This document shows, piece by piece, positions 1 through 9,297 of a stretch of DNA of 62,069 nt; the stretch's first letter is position 1; each line of letters begins with the position of its first letter. Source of the DNA: Aphanizomenon flos-aquae FACHB-1287. GTDB taxonomy: Bacteria; Cyanobacteriota; Cyanobacteriia; Cyanobacteriales; Nostocaceae. Location: NCBI RefSeq assembly GCF_014698755.1, contig NZ_JACJTO010000027.1, positions 1 through 62,069 of the forward strand, read 5' to 3'. Both the position numbers and the translations under genes were made by a program. Below the pieces are notes generated by a model. The model saw only the letters and a program-made list of their open reading frames with translations, searched no databases and was not told where the DNA came from.

Positions 1-698
1 CTTGGGAAATGAGTTTATGATCATGGTTAATCAAAATATTTTAATCCTTCGCCCAAAATTTAACATATTTTTGGCTATTTTTATCAGGCTTTTCTTAACA
101 TTCAACACTTCTGTATTTTGATAAATTAGTCCTATTTTACCGAAAAATATCACTAATACATGACAAATTAACTAGAATATTTTGTCTTAAATAAGTTATT
201 AAAATGTATTGATGATCACAAAAAATCAGGAATTGTGAGGGGATCAAGATATTAACGTCTCACTATTAAGAAAAACTTATATAAATGAAGATGGCAATAT
301 ATATTTTATGAAAGTGACTGTTAAGAAATCCTGATGAGAAAAGATTGCCAGAACTGGATTTAGTTGCTAATGTGTGTAGGTACGACAGCACTGGTGAATG
401 CTCGGAAAAATAGAGAGGTAAAATCAATGAGCCTTATCCATCCTGCCAAAAGTCTTTTATGTTGATGATTCTCATGGTGACAATCAAGAAATTCTGCTTT
501 AGGGGTATTGCAAATGAGCAGAAAAATTAGCCCCGATTATGTGGCGGATGACTCCTAAGTTATCACGCCAAATATAGCGATTATTGTCACTCAATTGAGA
601 TTTGATTTTTGTTTACCGTTCATCAATTGTCTTACCTGCCAATTGCAAAAAAGGCAATGCATGGAGACAAAAAATCAATAATTTAGAGGTGAAAACCG
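1..698. other. Gene-free stretch before the SDR gene
   Basis: About 700 bases of A+T-rich DNA. The only long open frame here runs out of phase into the downstream SDR gene and has no recognisable protein character, so I treat it as a shadow. I see no tRNA, rRNA or convincing riboswitch. The last bases hold the ribosome binding site of the SDR gene (GAGGTG about 8 bases before its ATG). Confidence 0.5.
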
Positions 699-1490
699 AT
701 GAAGATTCAAGGAAAAGTTGCACTCATTACCGGGGCTTCCCGTGGCATTGGCAAAGCGATCGCCTTAGAATTAGCCAAACAAGGCATGAAAAGGTTAATA
801 TTGTTAGCACGCGATCGTCAAAAGTTAGCCGAAGTAGCCGCAGAAATCGAGTCCCTGGGCGTAGAAACTACAATCATGGCCTTAGACTTAACTCACTCAA
901 TCAACGTCAATATAGCCGTAGCCCAACTTTGGCGCAGTTATGGTCCAATTCATCTACTCGTAAATTGCGCTGGAGTCGCACATCAAAACTCATTTCTGCA
1001 ATCAAAACTCCCCCAATTGCAAGAAGAACTCTCCGTCAATTTATTGGGAATGTACACCCTCACCAGCTTGATAGCCAAACGCATGGTTAGTCAAAAGAAA
1101 GGGATCATTGTCAATGTCTCCAGTTTAATGGGGAAAGTTGCCGCACCGACCATGGCCACATATTCTGCTACTAAGTTTGCTATTGTCGGATTTACCCAGG
1201 CACTACGTCAAGAACTCGCCCAACACAATATCCGCGTTATTGCTTTACTTCCTTCTCTCACCGAAACAGACATGGTACGCGACTTGAAATCATTTCGCGG
1301 AGTGATCCCCATGACACCCGAACAAGTCGCCCAAGCCCTCGTAATTGGAATCGAAAAAGATACAGCAGAAATCCTAGTAGGTTGGCAATCTCACTTAGCC
1401 GTATTATGCCAACGTCTCGCCCCTTGGTTGCTAGATATCATCTTACAACTGGCAACACCCAAAAAACCATTACCTGATGCTGCAGGATAA
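699..1490 (+). CDS. Short-chain dehydrogenase/reductase (SDR) family oxidoreductase
   Basis: A 263-residue NAD(P)-dependent classical SDR, soluble and close to the family's usual 250-residue length. The Rossmann glycine motif TGASRGIG is at residues 11-18, the NCAG motif near 89-92, and the catalytic Ser (about 141/142), Tyr155 and Lys159 lie in the order S...YSATK. The C-terminus (about 228-250) is hydrophobic and may touch the membrane. The start is supported by GAGGTG eight bases upstream. The substrate cannot be read from sequence: the family includes ketoacyl and acetoacetyl reductases and fatty-acid dehydrogenases. It lacks the RGSGR motif of the heterocyst regulator HetN, so I do not call it HetN. 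It stands alone, convergent with crcB. Confidence 0.88.
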   Translation: MKIQGKVALITGASRGIGKAIALELAKQGMKRLILLARDRQKLAEVAAEIESLGVETTIMALDLTHSINVNIAVAQLWRSYGPIHLLVNCAGVAHQNSFLQSKLPQLQEELSVNLLGMYTLTSLIAKRMVSQKKGIIVNVSSLMGKVAAPTMATYSATKFAIVGFTQALRQELAQHNIRVIALLPSLTETDMVRDLKSFRGVIPMTPEQVAQALVIGIEKDTAEILVGWQSHLAVLCQRLAPWLLDIILQLATPKKPLPDAAG

Positions 1491-1611
1491 AGTTCAAATC
1501 AAGAATCTCTGTAGAGCACCTCTGCGGGAGAAAAAAATCCTTTAATTGCCTATATAGACAGGATCTCTCCGGTAAATGAGACCGGAGGATCATTTTGCAA
1601 AACCGGAATTT

Positions 1612-2016
1612 TTAATTAAAGATTCTAGCAATCATCATCCCCAATAGAACACTAATAATTCCCAAAATTGTACTACCCAAAAAATAACCAGTAGCAGCTA
1701 ACCAATGACCACGTTGTAATAAACCAACTGTATCTAAACCAAAGGTAGAAAAGGTAGTATATGCACCTAAAAATCCTGTAGCGACAATCAACTTAACTTC
1801 TGGAGAAATCAGTGCTGTTTTTTCCATAGCCAAAGTTGCGAAAAAGCCCATTGCTAAACAACCACTAATATTAATAAAAAAAGTCCCATAGGGAAAACCA
1901 AAACCTAAGCGATTTGTCAACCACAAAGTTAAATAATAACGACTTAAAGCCCCAGCTATTGCTCCCAGACTAATAGCAATGGGAACACGAATTTCTGCCC
2001 GTTGTAACATGATCAA
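1612..2016 (-). CDS. crcB: Fluoride efflux channel CrcB/Fluc
   Basis: A 134-residue protein with four hydrophobic helices, the typical size of a Fluc subunit, which works as a dual-topology dimer exporting fluoride across the inner membrane. Family hallmarks seen are G-A-x-x-R near residues 22-26, the GTFFINISG segment (about 44-52) and the [13 protein letters not shown] segment (about 80-92) that holds the Phe-box and central sodium-site residues. A single copy is present here, whereas some bacteria carry two adjacent copies. I looked for a fluoride riboswitch before the start and did not recognise one. Confidence 0.93.
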   Translation of the reverse strand: MIMLQRAEIRVPIAISLGAIAGALSRYYLTLWLTNRLGFGFPYGTFFINISGCLAMGFFATLAMEKTALISPEVKLIVATGFLGAYTTFSTFGLDTVGLLQRGHWLAATGYFLGSTILGIISVLLGMMIARIFN

Positions 2017-2407
2017 TCTTTTATTTAATTAACCTCTAGTACACTGCGGCGTAAATAAAATGGCCATTCTCAATCGCCAAAAAGCTTACTCTATATTATT
2101 TTTGACTTTTGACTTTTGACTTCCGCCCTGCGGTACTAGTGGTATATTGAATTAATTATATCCTACCCCAACAGTGTTGGGTGGAGTTGTTGTATCTTAA
2201 TCAAAGCAGAACCGCTATTAAGTTGAACTCCATACCCAGCCTCCGACCCCTGAAAGAGGTAAAGGGTCTTCAAATCAAAAGTTCAATTCTTTAGTTTATC
2301 TAAAATCACATTTAAGTTATCAAATTCCCTTTCTAAAATAGAAGCAGCGACCAACAATCGTCATAGATGAACATAATCTCACAGCAAATTGCTAGGAAGT
2401 AACTAAC
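2017..2407. other. Intergenic region between crcB and fbp with a heptamer repeat and a palindrome
   Basis: This divergent gap should hold the promoters of crcB and fbp. It contains a run of TTGACTT-type heptamers at about 2098-2122 (an STRR as known from heterocystous cyanobacteria) and a perfect palindrome CCCAACAGTGTTGGG at 2167-2181. The fbp ribosome binding site AGGAAG is just before the ATG. No further gene is visible. Confidence 0.5.
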
Positions 2408-3433
2408 ATGACTCAAGTAGATTTGTCCACAGATAAAGCTCTAGACCGTGATTGTACAACATTATCCCGTCATATCCTTCAGCAACTACATAGTTTTGGA
2501 CCCCATGCCCAGGATTTAAGTGCGCTGATGAACCGTATCGCTTTAGCGGGTAAATTAGTGGCTCGTCGGTTGAGTCGCGCTGGTTTAATGGAAGGGGTTC
2601 TAGGATTTACTGGAGAAATCAACATCCAGGGAGAATCCGTCAAAAAGATGGATATTTATGCTAATGAAGTATTTATCTCTGTTTTCAAGCAAAGCGGTTT
2701 AGTTTGTCGTCTCGCTTCCGAAGAGATGGAAAAACCCTACTATATCCCGGAAAATTGCCCCATTGGTCGTTATACTCTTCTTTATGACCCCATTGATGGT
2801 TCATCTAACACAGATAATAATCTCAGTTTAGGTTCTATTTTTGCCATTCGTCAACAGGAAGGAGCAGATATTGATGGTGAAGCTAAAGACTTACTCGCAA
2901 ATGGACGCAAGCAATTAGCGGCAGGATATATTCTATATGGACCAAGTACCATGCTTGTGTATACCATCGGTACAGGAGTACATTCCTTCATTCTTGATCC
3001 TAGTTTGGGTGAATTTATTCTCTGTGAAGAAAATATTAAAATGCCCAATCATGCCGCGACCTATAGCGTCAATGATGGTAATTTCTGGCAATGGGATGAA
3101 CCCTTTAGAGAATATATTCGTTATGTTCATCGCACAGAAGGATATAGTTCTCGGTACAGTGGAGCAATGGTGAGCGATATTCACAGAATTTTATTACAGG
3201 GTGGGGTATTTCTCTACCCAGGAACATTACAAAAACCAGAAGGTAAATTACGTCTATTGTATGAAACTGCTCCCTTAGCGTTTTTAATTGAACAAGCTGG
3301 AGGTATAGCTACTACAGGAACAATGGATATTTTAGATGTAGTCCCCACCAAACTGCATCAACGGACACCCTTGATTATTGGTAGTAAAGAGAATGTAGAA
3401 AAAGTGATGTCTTTTATCAAAATAGGTAATTAG
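2408..3433 (+). CDS. fbp: Class I fructose-1,6-bisphosphatase
   Basis: A 341-residue cytosolic enzyme that hydrolyses fructose 1,6-bisphosphate to fructose 6-phosphate. The metal-binding signature DPIDGSSN is at about residues 126-133, preceded by the acidic SEEMEKP segment, and the C-terminal half has the substrate-binding [18 protein letters not shown]-type region. Length fits the class I family (about 340-350). AGGAAG lies about nine bases before the ATG. It is the first gene of a co-oriented group with zwf and opcA; in heterocystous cyanobacteria this set feeds hexose phosphate recycling into the oxidative pentose phosphate pathway. The usual tal gene does not follow it here. Confidence 0.97.
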   Translation: MTQVDLSTDKALDRDCTTLSRHILQQLHSFGPHAQDLSALMNRIALAGKLVARRLSRAGLMEGVLGFTGEINIQGESVKKMDIYANEVFISVFKQSGLVCRLASEEMEKPYYIPENCPIGRYTLLYDPIDGSSNTDNNLSLGSIFAIRQQEGADIDGEAKDLLANGRKQLAAGYILYGPSTMLVYTIGTGVHSFILDPSLGEFILCEENIKMPNHAATYSVNDGNFWQWDEPFREYIRYVHRTEGYSSRYSGAMVSDIHRILLQGGVFLYPGTLQKPEGKLRLLYETAPLAFLIEQAGGIATTGTMDILDVVPTKLHQRTPLIIGSKENVEKVMSFIKIGN

Positions 3434-3640
3434 ACAAAATTCCGATTTAACCATCAGACAGGAATAAATCCAGGATTCTGTATTCTATGTACTTGCAATA
3501 ACCTGTCTGTGTCCTTTCCGTGTCATTCATGAACTCTTTCAAAGGTCAAGTCAAGCTATTCTCACCTATAGAGGAGATTGCGGAATTTAGGAAAAGATCA
3601 GGAAGTAGAGATCTTTTTCTTCTTACCCTTTACCTCTGGC

Positions 3641-3667
3641 AAAATCTAAAATCTAAAATCTAAAATC
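3641..3667. repeat. STRR: four-fold AAAATCT heptamer before zwf
   Basis: Tandem copies of the heptamer AAAATCT end two bases before the zwf start codon. No Shine-Dalgarno sequence is visible between repeat and ATG, so the repeat occupies the place of the ribosome binding site. Confidence 0.85.
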
Positions 3668-3669
3668 CT

Positions 3670-5199
3670 ATGGTCAGTCTGCTAGAAAATCCATTGCGCG
3701 TAGGTCTACAGCAGCAAGGGATGCCCGAACCACAAATTATCGTCATCTTTGGTGCTTCTGGAGATCTAACCTGGCGTAAATTAGTACCAGCACTGTACAA
3801 ATTGCGGAGAGAAAGACGTATTCCCGCAGAAACCACCATTGTGGGTGTAGCGCGTCGGGAATGGAGTCATGAATACTTCCGCGAGCAAATGCAAAAAGGC
3901 ATGGCTGAAGCTCACGCTAATGTAGAATTAGGTGAACTTTGGCAAGACTTTTCCCAAGGTTTATTTTACTGTCCTGGGAATATAGATGATCCCGCAGGAT
4001 ACCAAAAACTGAAAACCCTATTAGCTGAATTGGACGAGAAACGGGGAACAAGGGGAAACCGGATGTTTTACCTCTCTGTTGCCCCTAATTTCTTTCCTGA
4101 AGCCATTAAACAGCTAGGGTTAGCGGGAATGCTAGAAGACCCCGAAAAACAGCGGTTAGTCATTGAAAAACCCTTTGGTCGTGATTTAGCTTCTGCTCAA
4201 AATCTCAACCAAGTCGTACAAAAGGTTTGTAAAGAAAACCAAGTTTATCGTCTTGACCACTATTTAGGGAAAGAAACAGTTCAAAACTTGCTGGTTTTCC
4301 GCTTTGCTAATGCCATTTTTGAACCTTTATGGAATCGGCAATTTGTAGATCATGTACAAATTACTGTAGCCGAAACCGTGGGAGTAGAAGACCGGGCGGG
4401 TTATTATGAAACTGCGGGTGCTTTGCGAGATATGCTGCAAAATCACCTCATGCAGCTTTACTGTTTAACCGCCATGGAAGCGCCTAACTCTATGGATGCT
4501 GATAGTATCCGCACGGAAAAGGTTAAAGTATTACAAGCGACTCGTTTAGCTGATGTTAATAATTTGTCAAAATCAGCAATTCGTGGACAATACAGCGCGG
4601 GTTGGATGAAAGGTCAACAGGTGGCAGGGTATCGAACTGAACCAGGTGTTAATCCTGAATCTACTACCCCTACTTACGTAGCCATGAAGTTCATGGTAGA
4701 TAACTGGCGTTGGCAAGGTGTTCCTTTTTACCTACGAACTGGTAAGCGGATGCCGAAAAAAGTCAGTGAAATTGCGATTCATTTCCGCGAAGTTCCTTCG
4801 AGAATGTTCCCCTCTGCGGCTCAACAAACAAACGCCAACGTTTTGGCCATGCGAATACAACCCAATGAAGGTATTTCCCTCCGGTTTGATGTGAAAATGC
4901 CCGGTGGTGATTTCCGTACCCGGTCGGTAGATATGGATTTTAGTTACGGTTCTCTAGGTATTTCTGCTACTTCCGATGCCTATGATCGTCTCTTCCTTGA
5001 TTGTATGATGGGCGACCAAACTTTGTTTACACGGGCGGACGAAGTAGAAGCGGCTTGGCAAGTAGTTACACCGGCTTTATCTGTATGGGATTTACCAGCT
5101 AATCCTGCGAATATTCCTCAGTATGAAGCTGGTACTTGGGAACCAGAAGAAGCAGAATTATTAATTAACCAAGACGGCCGCCGCTGGCGCAGACTTTAA
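3670..5199 (+). CDS. zwf: Glucose-6-phosphate 1-dehydrogenase
   Basis: A 509-residue cytosolic enzyme oxidising glucose 6-phosphate to 6-phosphogluconolactone with NADP, the entry step of the oxidative pentose phosphate pathway and a main source of NADPH for N2 fixation in heterocysts. The N-terminal Rossmann motif GASGDL is near residues 29-34, IEKPFGRD near 165-172, and the substrate-binding active-site stretch RLDHYLGKE near 195-203. The start at MVSLLENP matches the N-terminus I recall for Nostoc homologues, even though an STRR directly precedes it. It is followed by opcA, whose product activates this enzyme. Confidence 0.97.
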   Translation: MVSLLENPLRVGLQQQGMPEPQIIVIFGASGDLTWRKLVPALYKLRRERRIPAETTIVGVARREWSHEYFREQMQKGMAEAHANVELGELWQDFSQGLFYCPGNIDDPAGYQKLKTLLAELDEKRGTRGNRMFYLSVAPNFFPEAIKQLGLAGMLEDPEKQRLVIEKPFGRDLASAQNLNQVVQKVCKENQVYRLDHYLGKETVQNLLVFRFANAIFEPLWNRQFVDHVQITVAETVGVEDRAGYYETAGALRDMLQNHLMQLYCLTAMEAPNSMDADSIRTEKVKVLQATRLADVNNLSKSAIRGQYSAGWMKGQQVAGYRTEPGVNPESTTPTYVAMKFMVDNWRWQGVPFYLRTGKRMPKKVSEIAIHFREVPSRMFPSAAQQTNANVLAMRIQPNEGISLRFDVKMPGGDFRTRSVDMDFSYGSLGISATSDAYDRLFLDCMMGDQTLFTRADEVEAAWQVVTPALSVWDLPANPANIPQYEAGTWEPEEAELLINQDGRRWRRL

Positions 5200-5207
5200 T
5201 TAGTCCT

Positions 5208-5335
5208 TGGTCAGTGGTCAATAGTCAGTGGTCAGTGGTCAGTGGTAAGTAGCAAAACAACGGACAACTAACAACGGACAACTAACAACGGACAACTGAC
5301 AACGGACAACTAACAACTGACAACTAACAACAGAC
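5208..5335. repeat. STRR block between zwf and opcA
   Basis: Almost the whole zwf-opcA gap is made of heptamer-based repeats: GTCAGTG-type units at the left, then CAACTAA/CAACGGA/CAACTGA-type units to the right. The two halves are roughly complementary (TCAGTTG versus CAACTGA), so the transcript could fold. There are no constant-length spacers, so it is not a CRISPR array. Confidence 0.85.
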
Positions 5336-5347
5336 ACAATATTAACT

Positions 5348-6709
5348 ATGGTTTCTACGATTTTTTCTTTGCAAGCACCCAAGGATGTTTCCCTCACAGA
5401 AATTGAGGTGGAACTTAATCAAGTTTGGCAAAGTTACGGTCTGCAAGGGGAAGACGGTGGTTTACCCGCTGCTACCCGCGCCACAACATTTACTTTAGTA
5501 GTTTATGAACCCGAAGAAACTCAGTATTTGTTAACTGCAACCGGCTTTTACAAGGGTCCAGTTGACGGTATTCTCGGACCCCAAACAAAAACAGCTTTAC
5601 AGGAAGTCCAGAAAAAGCACCACCTTCCAGAAACCGGTACTGCTACACCCGAAACTCTGACGGCTTTACGGGCTGAATATTTCCAAAAGCAGCGCACTGG
5701 ACCTAATGGAGATAATCATGGTGCTGCTATGGGGTATACTTTTAGTCCTACCAGTCCCACGATTGCTGACGAAATTGCTACCCGTAACCCTTGCCGAATT
5801 ATTGCTTTATGTCCCATTGCCGGTGATGATGAAGGGGTAAAAGCCCAAGTTTCTGCCTATTGTCCTATTCAAAAGCAATCTTCCAGCACTCTTATCTGTT
5901 GTGAGTACATTACCCTTACTGGTACTGTTGCAGCTTTAGAACGCATTGGTGGCATGATTCCCGCTTTATTAATTGGTGGTTTGCCTAAGTTTCTTTGGTG
6001 GAAAGCTACACCTGATGCTGGTAATACTTTGTTTAGACGTTTAGCGTCTGTTTGCAATAATGTCATTGTTGACTCTTGCAACTTTAATACACCAGAAGAT
6101 GATTTAATCAGCTTGCAACAATTGGTAGAATCTGGTATACCTCTGGCTGATTTGAATTGGCGACGTTTATCAGCATGGCAAGAATTAGCCGCAGAAGCTT
6201 ATGACGCGCCTAATCGTCGTGCTGCCCTGAAAGATATTGATCGTGTTAATATTGACTATGAAAAAGGTAATGCTGCTCAAGCATTATTATATCTGGGTTG
6301 GTTAGCTAGTCGCTTGGAATGGCGACCAGTTTCCTATAGGGAGGAAAAGGGTGACTATGATATCACATACATTAGTTTCCTCTCTCCAGACCAAAGACAC
6401 ATAGAAGCTGAATTAGCAGGAGTTCCCATTGCTGATATTGGGGAAATTGTCGGTGATTTAATTGGTTTACGCTTGAGTTCTACTAATCTTCAAGCCAATT
6501 GTGGTACTGTGATTTGTTCAGAAACAGGCGGTTGTATGCGAATGGAAACCCATGGAGGCGCTCAATCTGCTGGTTTGTTTCAACAGGTAAGTTCTCTTTC
6601 CGAACAAAAAGCAGAAGCTTTATTAAGTCAACAGGTACAACGCTGGGGACGGGAAGCTTTATTTGAGGAAAGTCTCACTCTCATTGGTAACACTATTAAG
6701 TTAGGGTAA
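5348..6709 (+). CDS. opcA: Glucose-6-phosphate dehydrogenase assembly/activator protein OpcA
   Basis: A 453-residue cyanobacterial OpcA, the allosteric partner that activates glucose-6-phosphate dehydrogenase. Near residues 58-110 it has a peptidoglycan-binding-1-like repeat (GFYKGPVDGILGPQTKTAL), which I take to be usual in cyanobacterial OpcA; the rest is the OpcA domain. Near the C-terminus are Cys385, Cys390 and Cys396; the 390/396 spacing fits the thioredoxin-regulated cysteine pair described for Anabaena OpcA (family knowledge, my alignment by eye). It lies directly downstream of zwf and is probably co-transcribed. Confidence 0.95.
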   Translation: MVSTIFSLQAPKDVSLTEIEVELNQVWQSYGLQGEDGGLPAATRATTFTLVVYEPEETQYLLTATGFYKGPVDGILGPQTKTALQEVQKKHHLPETGTATPETLTALRAEYFQKQRTGPNGDNHGAAMGYTFSPTSPTIADEIATRNPCRIIALCPIAGDDEGVKAQVSAYCPIQKQSSSTLICCEYITLTGTVAALERIGGMIPALLIGGLPKFLWWKATPDAGNTLFRRLASVCNNVIVDSCNFNTPEDDLISLQQLVESGIPLADLNWRRLSAWQELAAEAYDAPNRRAALKDIDRVNIDYEKGNAAQALLYLGWLASRLEWRPVSYREEKGDYDITYISFLSPDQRHIEAELAGVPIADIGEIVGDLIGLRLSSTNLQANCGTVICSETGGCMRMETHGGAQSAGLFQQVSSLSEQKAEALLSQQVQRWGREALFEESLTLIGNTIKLG

Positions 6710-6710
6710 T

Positions 6711-6731
6711 AGGTAATGGGTAATGGGTAAT
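6711..6731. repeat. STRR: three-fold GGGTAAT heptamer
   Basis: Three tandem heptamers of the GGTAATG type begin just after the opcA stop codon. Confidence 0.7.
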
Positions 6732-6781
6732 ACTATTACCCACCCTAATTAAATAAATTTCCCTAGTTTTGTATTATGTTT

Positions 6782-7282
6782 TTACTCATTTTGATTATTT
6801 GTGGGTGACAACTTTTGTAATTTCAATTCTGCTTCGGAAATTTGTTTTTGCACTAATAAAAGTTGTCCTTCAGCAATCTTTTTTTGTGTTTCTAATAACT
6901 CTGTTTCCCTGACAATCTTTTGCATTCTGATTTTATGTGAATCAGTTCTACCGGGCTGAAAAATAACCCCTAAATACACTGTTACATTATTAGAATCAAG
7001 AGTATTTACACCCGCAGAAACATTAAACCCAAAATCATTTTCTGTATTCACAGGAGTATCAATAGAATGATTCAGTGGGTATATATTGGGAAAGTTAAAT
7101 ACATTAAGATTGCTATTTTGATTAGGAGTCTGAAAAACATTATTGTACTCCCCTGTTATTTGAGAATTGCTATTAGTGCTTTGGGGAGCAGACTGAGAGA
7201 AAGCAGGTCTATTTACTATTAATTCCGATATTAGCAGATAACTAATGCTAGTAGTAAATAAGAAGATTTTTCTTGTGAACAT
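6782..7282 (-). CDS. Secreted protein with beta-rich centre and C-terminal coiled coil; last of five small secreted genes
   Basis: I do not recognise a named family. The start chosen is the ATG at 7282, giving 166 residues and a clean signal peptide (MFTRKIF, hydrophobic core, cleavage near AFSQ); an in-frame TTG at 7315 would add 11 residues. After an Asn/Gln-rich linker there is a beta-type segment (about 95-125) with alternating hydrophobics ending in GVIFQPGRTD. The last about 50 residues (KIVRETELLETQKKIAEGQ onward) form a strongly charged predicted coiled coil. It is the 3' gene of the five-gene minus-strand series and could be its structural or assembly component; that is inference. 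Confidence 0.6.
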   Translation of the reverse strand: MFTRKIFLFTTSISYLLISELIVNRPAFSQSAPQSTNSNSQITGEYNNVFQTPNQNSNLNVFNFPNIYPLNHSIDTPVNTENDFGFNVSAGVNTLDSNNVTVYLGVIFQPGRTDSHKIRMQKIVRETELLETQKKIAEGQLLLVQKQISEAELKLQKLSPTNNQNE

Positions 7283-7345
7283 AATTTTGTTTTTTACCCC
7301 TGATATTGAAGACAAAATTTTGACTTTATCAAAAAAACTATTGTT

Positions 7346-7774
7346 CTAAGGTACATTAATAACTAAAGTATGCTGAATATTACCACTACCTCCACTTTCT
7401 TGAGAAATCTGTGTATTTGTTCCTGTTAATTCTACTTGCAAATTAGCTCCAGTAGATTTCTGAACACCATTAATTTCTAGAATATTTTTACCTTTTTGTA
7501 AAAGCTTAAAAATAGAAATTTTTGTACTATTACCTTCTATTTTTTGAATATTCTTGCCATTTATTTTAATATTTCCAGCGAAATTATTCGCAGTATTAAT
7601 TTTTAAAAGCAAGTCTTCCTGGAGATCATCCTCAGTTAAATTAATAGTCGTTTCTTGTTTGCTATCCTTGAGATAATGAGAATTAGCAAAAACTAAATTA
7701 GGCATGAAAACAGACATACTCAGAGTTAAAATAACAGAACAAAATGTTATGTTAACTATTTGGTTAATATTCAT
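7346..7774 (-). CDS. Small secreted protein, beta-rich; fourth gene of the secreted cluster
   Basis: A 142-residue protein with a signal peptide (hydrophobic to about residue 30, cleavage near VFANS). The mature part alternates hydrophobic and polar residues as in beta-sheet proteins (NNFAGNIKINGKNIQKIEGN), and the C-terminus has a Ser/Gly-rich stretch (SQESGGSGN) followed by a final strand LVINVP. The next gene upstream ends in a similar strand (VVIPINV), which suggests related or interacting proteins. The gap to the downstream gene is 30 bases. Function unknown; extracellular or outer-membrane location is inferred from the signal peptide. Confidence 0.6.
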   Translation of the reverse strand: MNINQIVNITFCSVILTLSMSVFMPNLVFANSHYLKDSKQETTINLTEDDLQEDLLLKINTANNFAGNIKINGKNIQKIEGNSTKISIFKLLQKGKNILEINGVQKSTGANLQVELTGTNTQISQESGGSGNIQHTLVINVP

Positions 7775-7899
7775 TTTTCCTTTGTCCTATTGTGTGGGTA
7801 ATTAAAATATTTATTTTTTAAACATTGAATTTTTTAGGAAGAGTTTAGCAATACTAAACCCTTACATAAAAATCACAAAAAAGGAAAAATTCCTAATTT

Positions 7900-8274
7900 C
7901 TAGCGATTAAAATTCTTAGGTGTTTTAACATTTATGGGTATAACTACACTATTGTTAATAGTTGATCCATTAACACCTGTAGGATTACCTCTACCACCTC
8001 GTATTTGCTGATTTACATTTTGTTGTTGTTCAGCTTGTCCTTGACCGCCAATATTCACTTGTGTTGCAGTAGAAGAATTAACATTTCCCGTACAAGGTCC
8101 TGTACTTTCCATTTCGATATTAGAACCTTGTTTCGCTGGAAGTCGGGAAATATTTAATTGGACACCAACGTGAGAATTTACACACTGAGCAAAGGCAGAT
8201 TCTGTAAATACTGTTGTCAATGTCAGAACTAATAAGGCCGATATACTACTTGTAGACAAAAAATTGCACTGCAT
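7900..8274 (-). CDS. Small secreted Gln/Asn/Gly-rich protein; third gene of the secreted cluster
   Basis: A 124-residue protein with a signal peptide ending near AFAQ. Two cysteines (in QCVNSH and GPCTGN) could form one disulfide in the periplasm. The middle (about 70-100) is rich in Gln, Asn and Gly (GGQGQAEQQQNVNQQIRGG), a composition seen in amyloid-like subunits, and the protein ends with a hydrophobic strand VVIPINV. It lies 20 bases before the 139-residue upstream gene's stop, so it is probably in the same transcript. I know no family for it. Confidence 0.6.
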   Translation of the reverse strand: MQCNFLSTSSISALLVLTLTTVFTESAFAQCVNSHVGVQLNISRLPAKQGSNIEMESTGPCTGNVNSSTATQVNIGGQGQAEQQQNVNQQIRGGRGNPTGVNGSTINNSVVIPINVKTPKNFNR

Positions 8275-8294
8275 TTATACCCTCCTAATCACAA

Positions 8295-8714
8295 TTAATT
8301 ACAAGAAACGGATACAGTATTTGTTTGAGTTCTTTGCTGGTTAGAACCTCTAGTTTTTATAGTTTGTTGGCTCACAGCTTCATTGTTAGACTCAGTACAA
8401 TTCCGTCTCAATGTGTTGATATTTCTACTTCTATTCACAGAATCTACAGTTCTCCGGGTACGGGATATATCAGGTCGAGAATTTAACTTCGTTTTCCCTG
8501 TATTTACCGTAGTATTTCCTCGATAGTCTCTATTAATTTTGATTTTTCCCACTTGCATATTCATTTCACCCGCTTGAGCTACCATAGGGAATAGCAAAGC
8601 CAATGTAACTAGTAAAAGTTTAAGTTTGCCAAATTGCACGAGTAATGTACCTAAACTAAATTTACAGAGAAAAAGTAGAGATAAAGCCAATAATTGTATT
8701 ACCCCTACATTCAA
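8295..8714 (-). CDS. Small secreted basic Asn/Arg/Thr-rich protein; second gene of the secreted cluster
   Basis: The open frame gives 139 residues from an ATG at 8714. An internal GTG at 8639 would give 114 residues with a more ordinary signal peptide (QFGKLKLLLVTLALLF, cleavage near AQAG), and that may be the true start. The mature part is basic and polar with short repeated patterns (NRDYRGNTTVNTGKTKLNS, SVNRSRNINTLRRN), two cysteines (C in RRNC and the penultimate residue) and a final strand NTVSVSCN. No family recognised. It follows the curlin-like gene by 35 bases. Confidence 0.55.
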   Translation of the reverse strand: MNVGVIQLLALSLLFLCKFSLGTLLVQFGKLKLLLVTLALLFPMVAQAGEMNMQVGKIKINRDYRGNTTVNTGKTKLNSRPDISRTRRTVDSVNRSRNINTLRRNCTESNNEAVSQQTIKTRGSNQQRTQTNTVSVSCN

Positions 8715-8749
8715 TCTACCAATAAGCAGTAATTACCAACCTAAGGAGC

Positions 8750-9073
8750 TTACTGTCTCTCTCTGAGGGTGCGTTTTTCTTTGTACCCTTGTCTTGTCTG
8801 CTGGTTAGTTAGGTTACCATCTCCAAGCACATCAGAATTTTGACGAGCATCTTGGATATTTGCAGAGTCTCCAGGGACTCCATCTCCAGATCTGTTAACT
8901 TTTCGGTTTACTTGTCCGCGTTGGTCGACTCTTTGATTAGTGACGTTACCAGTACCTGTAATTACAGAATTTTGGTCTGATGTTTGGACGTTACCAATCT
9001 CATCAGCATTAGCAGGAATAGCAGCAGTGGCAATAGCGCCAACAGTTAGTAAAGCCAAGATAAGCTTATTCAT
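8750..9073 (-). CDS. Small secreted protein with two curlin-like repeats; first gene of the secreted cluster
   Basis: A 107-residue protein with a signal peptide (1-23, cleavage after ANA). The mature chain has two 24-residue repeats at about 28-51 and 72-95; they share 12 of 24 positions with the pattern N-x-Q-x3-QNS-x4-G-x-GN-x-TNQ-x3-Q. This resembles the Gln/Asn-spaced curlin repeat (Q-x-G-x2-N-x-A-x3-Q) of CsgA/CsgB, but with only two copies and no aromatic residues. The C-terminus is very basic. It heads the operon-like series of five secreted genes. Amyloid or adhesin subunit is a hypothesis, not a family match. Confidence 0.6.
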   Translation of the reverse strand: MNKLILALLTVGAIATAAIPANADEIGNVQTSDQNSVITGTGNVTNQRVDQRGQVNRKVNRSGDGVPGDSANIQDARQNSDVLGDGNLTNQQTRQGYKEKRTLRERQ

Positions 9074-9297
9074 GGTTAATCCTATGAGTTTAACAATGCA
9101 AATTTGACCTATTTACTCAGATTTTATTCCATTTTGAGAACAAAAGTCTAAAAGCACCCCCGCCCGTCCTTTGTTTTCTGTTTTTCATTTCTATCTGAGC
9201 TACAAACTAAGTGTACAGTATGTACAATAAGGTGTCAAGTGCTTTTAAAAGTTTATGCAAATCCTCTGTCAGTCTTTCGTAAGTTATTACTGATTTT

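Noticed and set aside
602-1090. 162-residue open frame on the + strand
   Set aside because: It overlaps the SDR gene in another frame, has Arg/Ser-rich non-protein-like composition and no binding site. Shadow of the SDR gene.
699-1490. HetN (heterocyst pattern regulator)
   Set aside because: HetN is also an SDR, but its RGSGR motif is absent here and the N-terminus differs.
2017-2060. Fluoride riboswitch upstream of crcB
   Set aside because: I looked for the conserved GG-GAUGG and CCUGAUG-type parts of the fluoride riboswitch and did not find them.
5208-5335. CRISPR array
   Set aside because: Units are heptamers without repeat-spacer alternation; typical STRR of heterocystous cyanobacteria.
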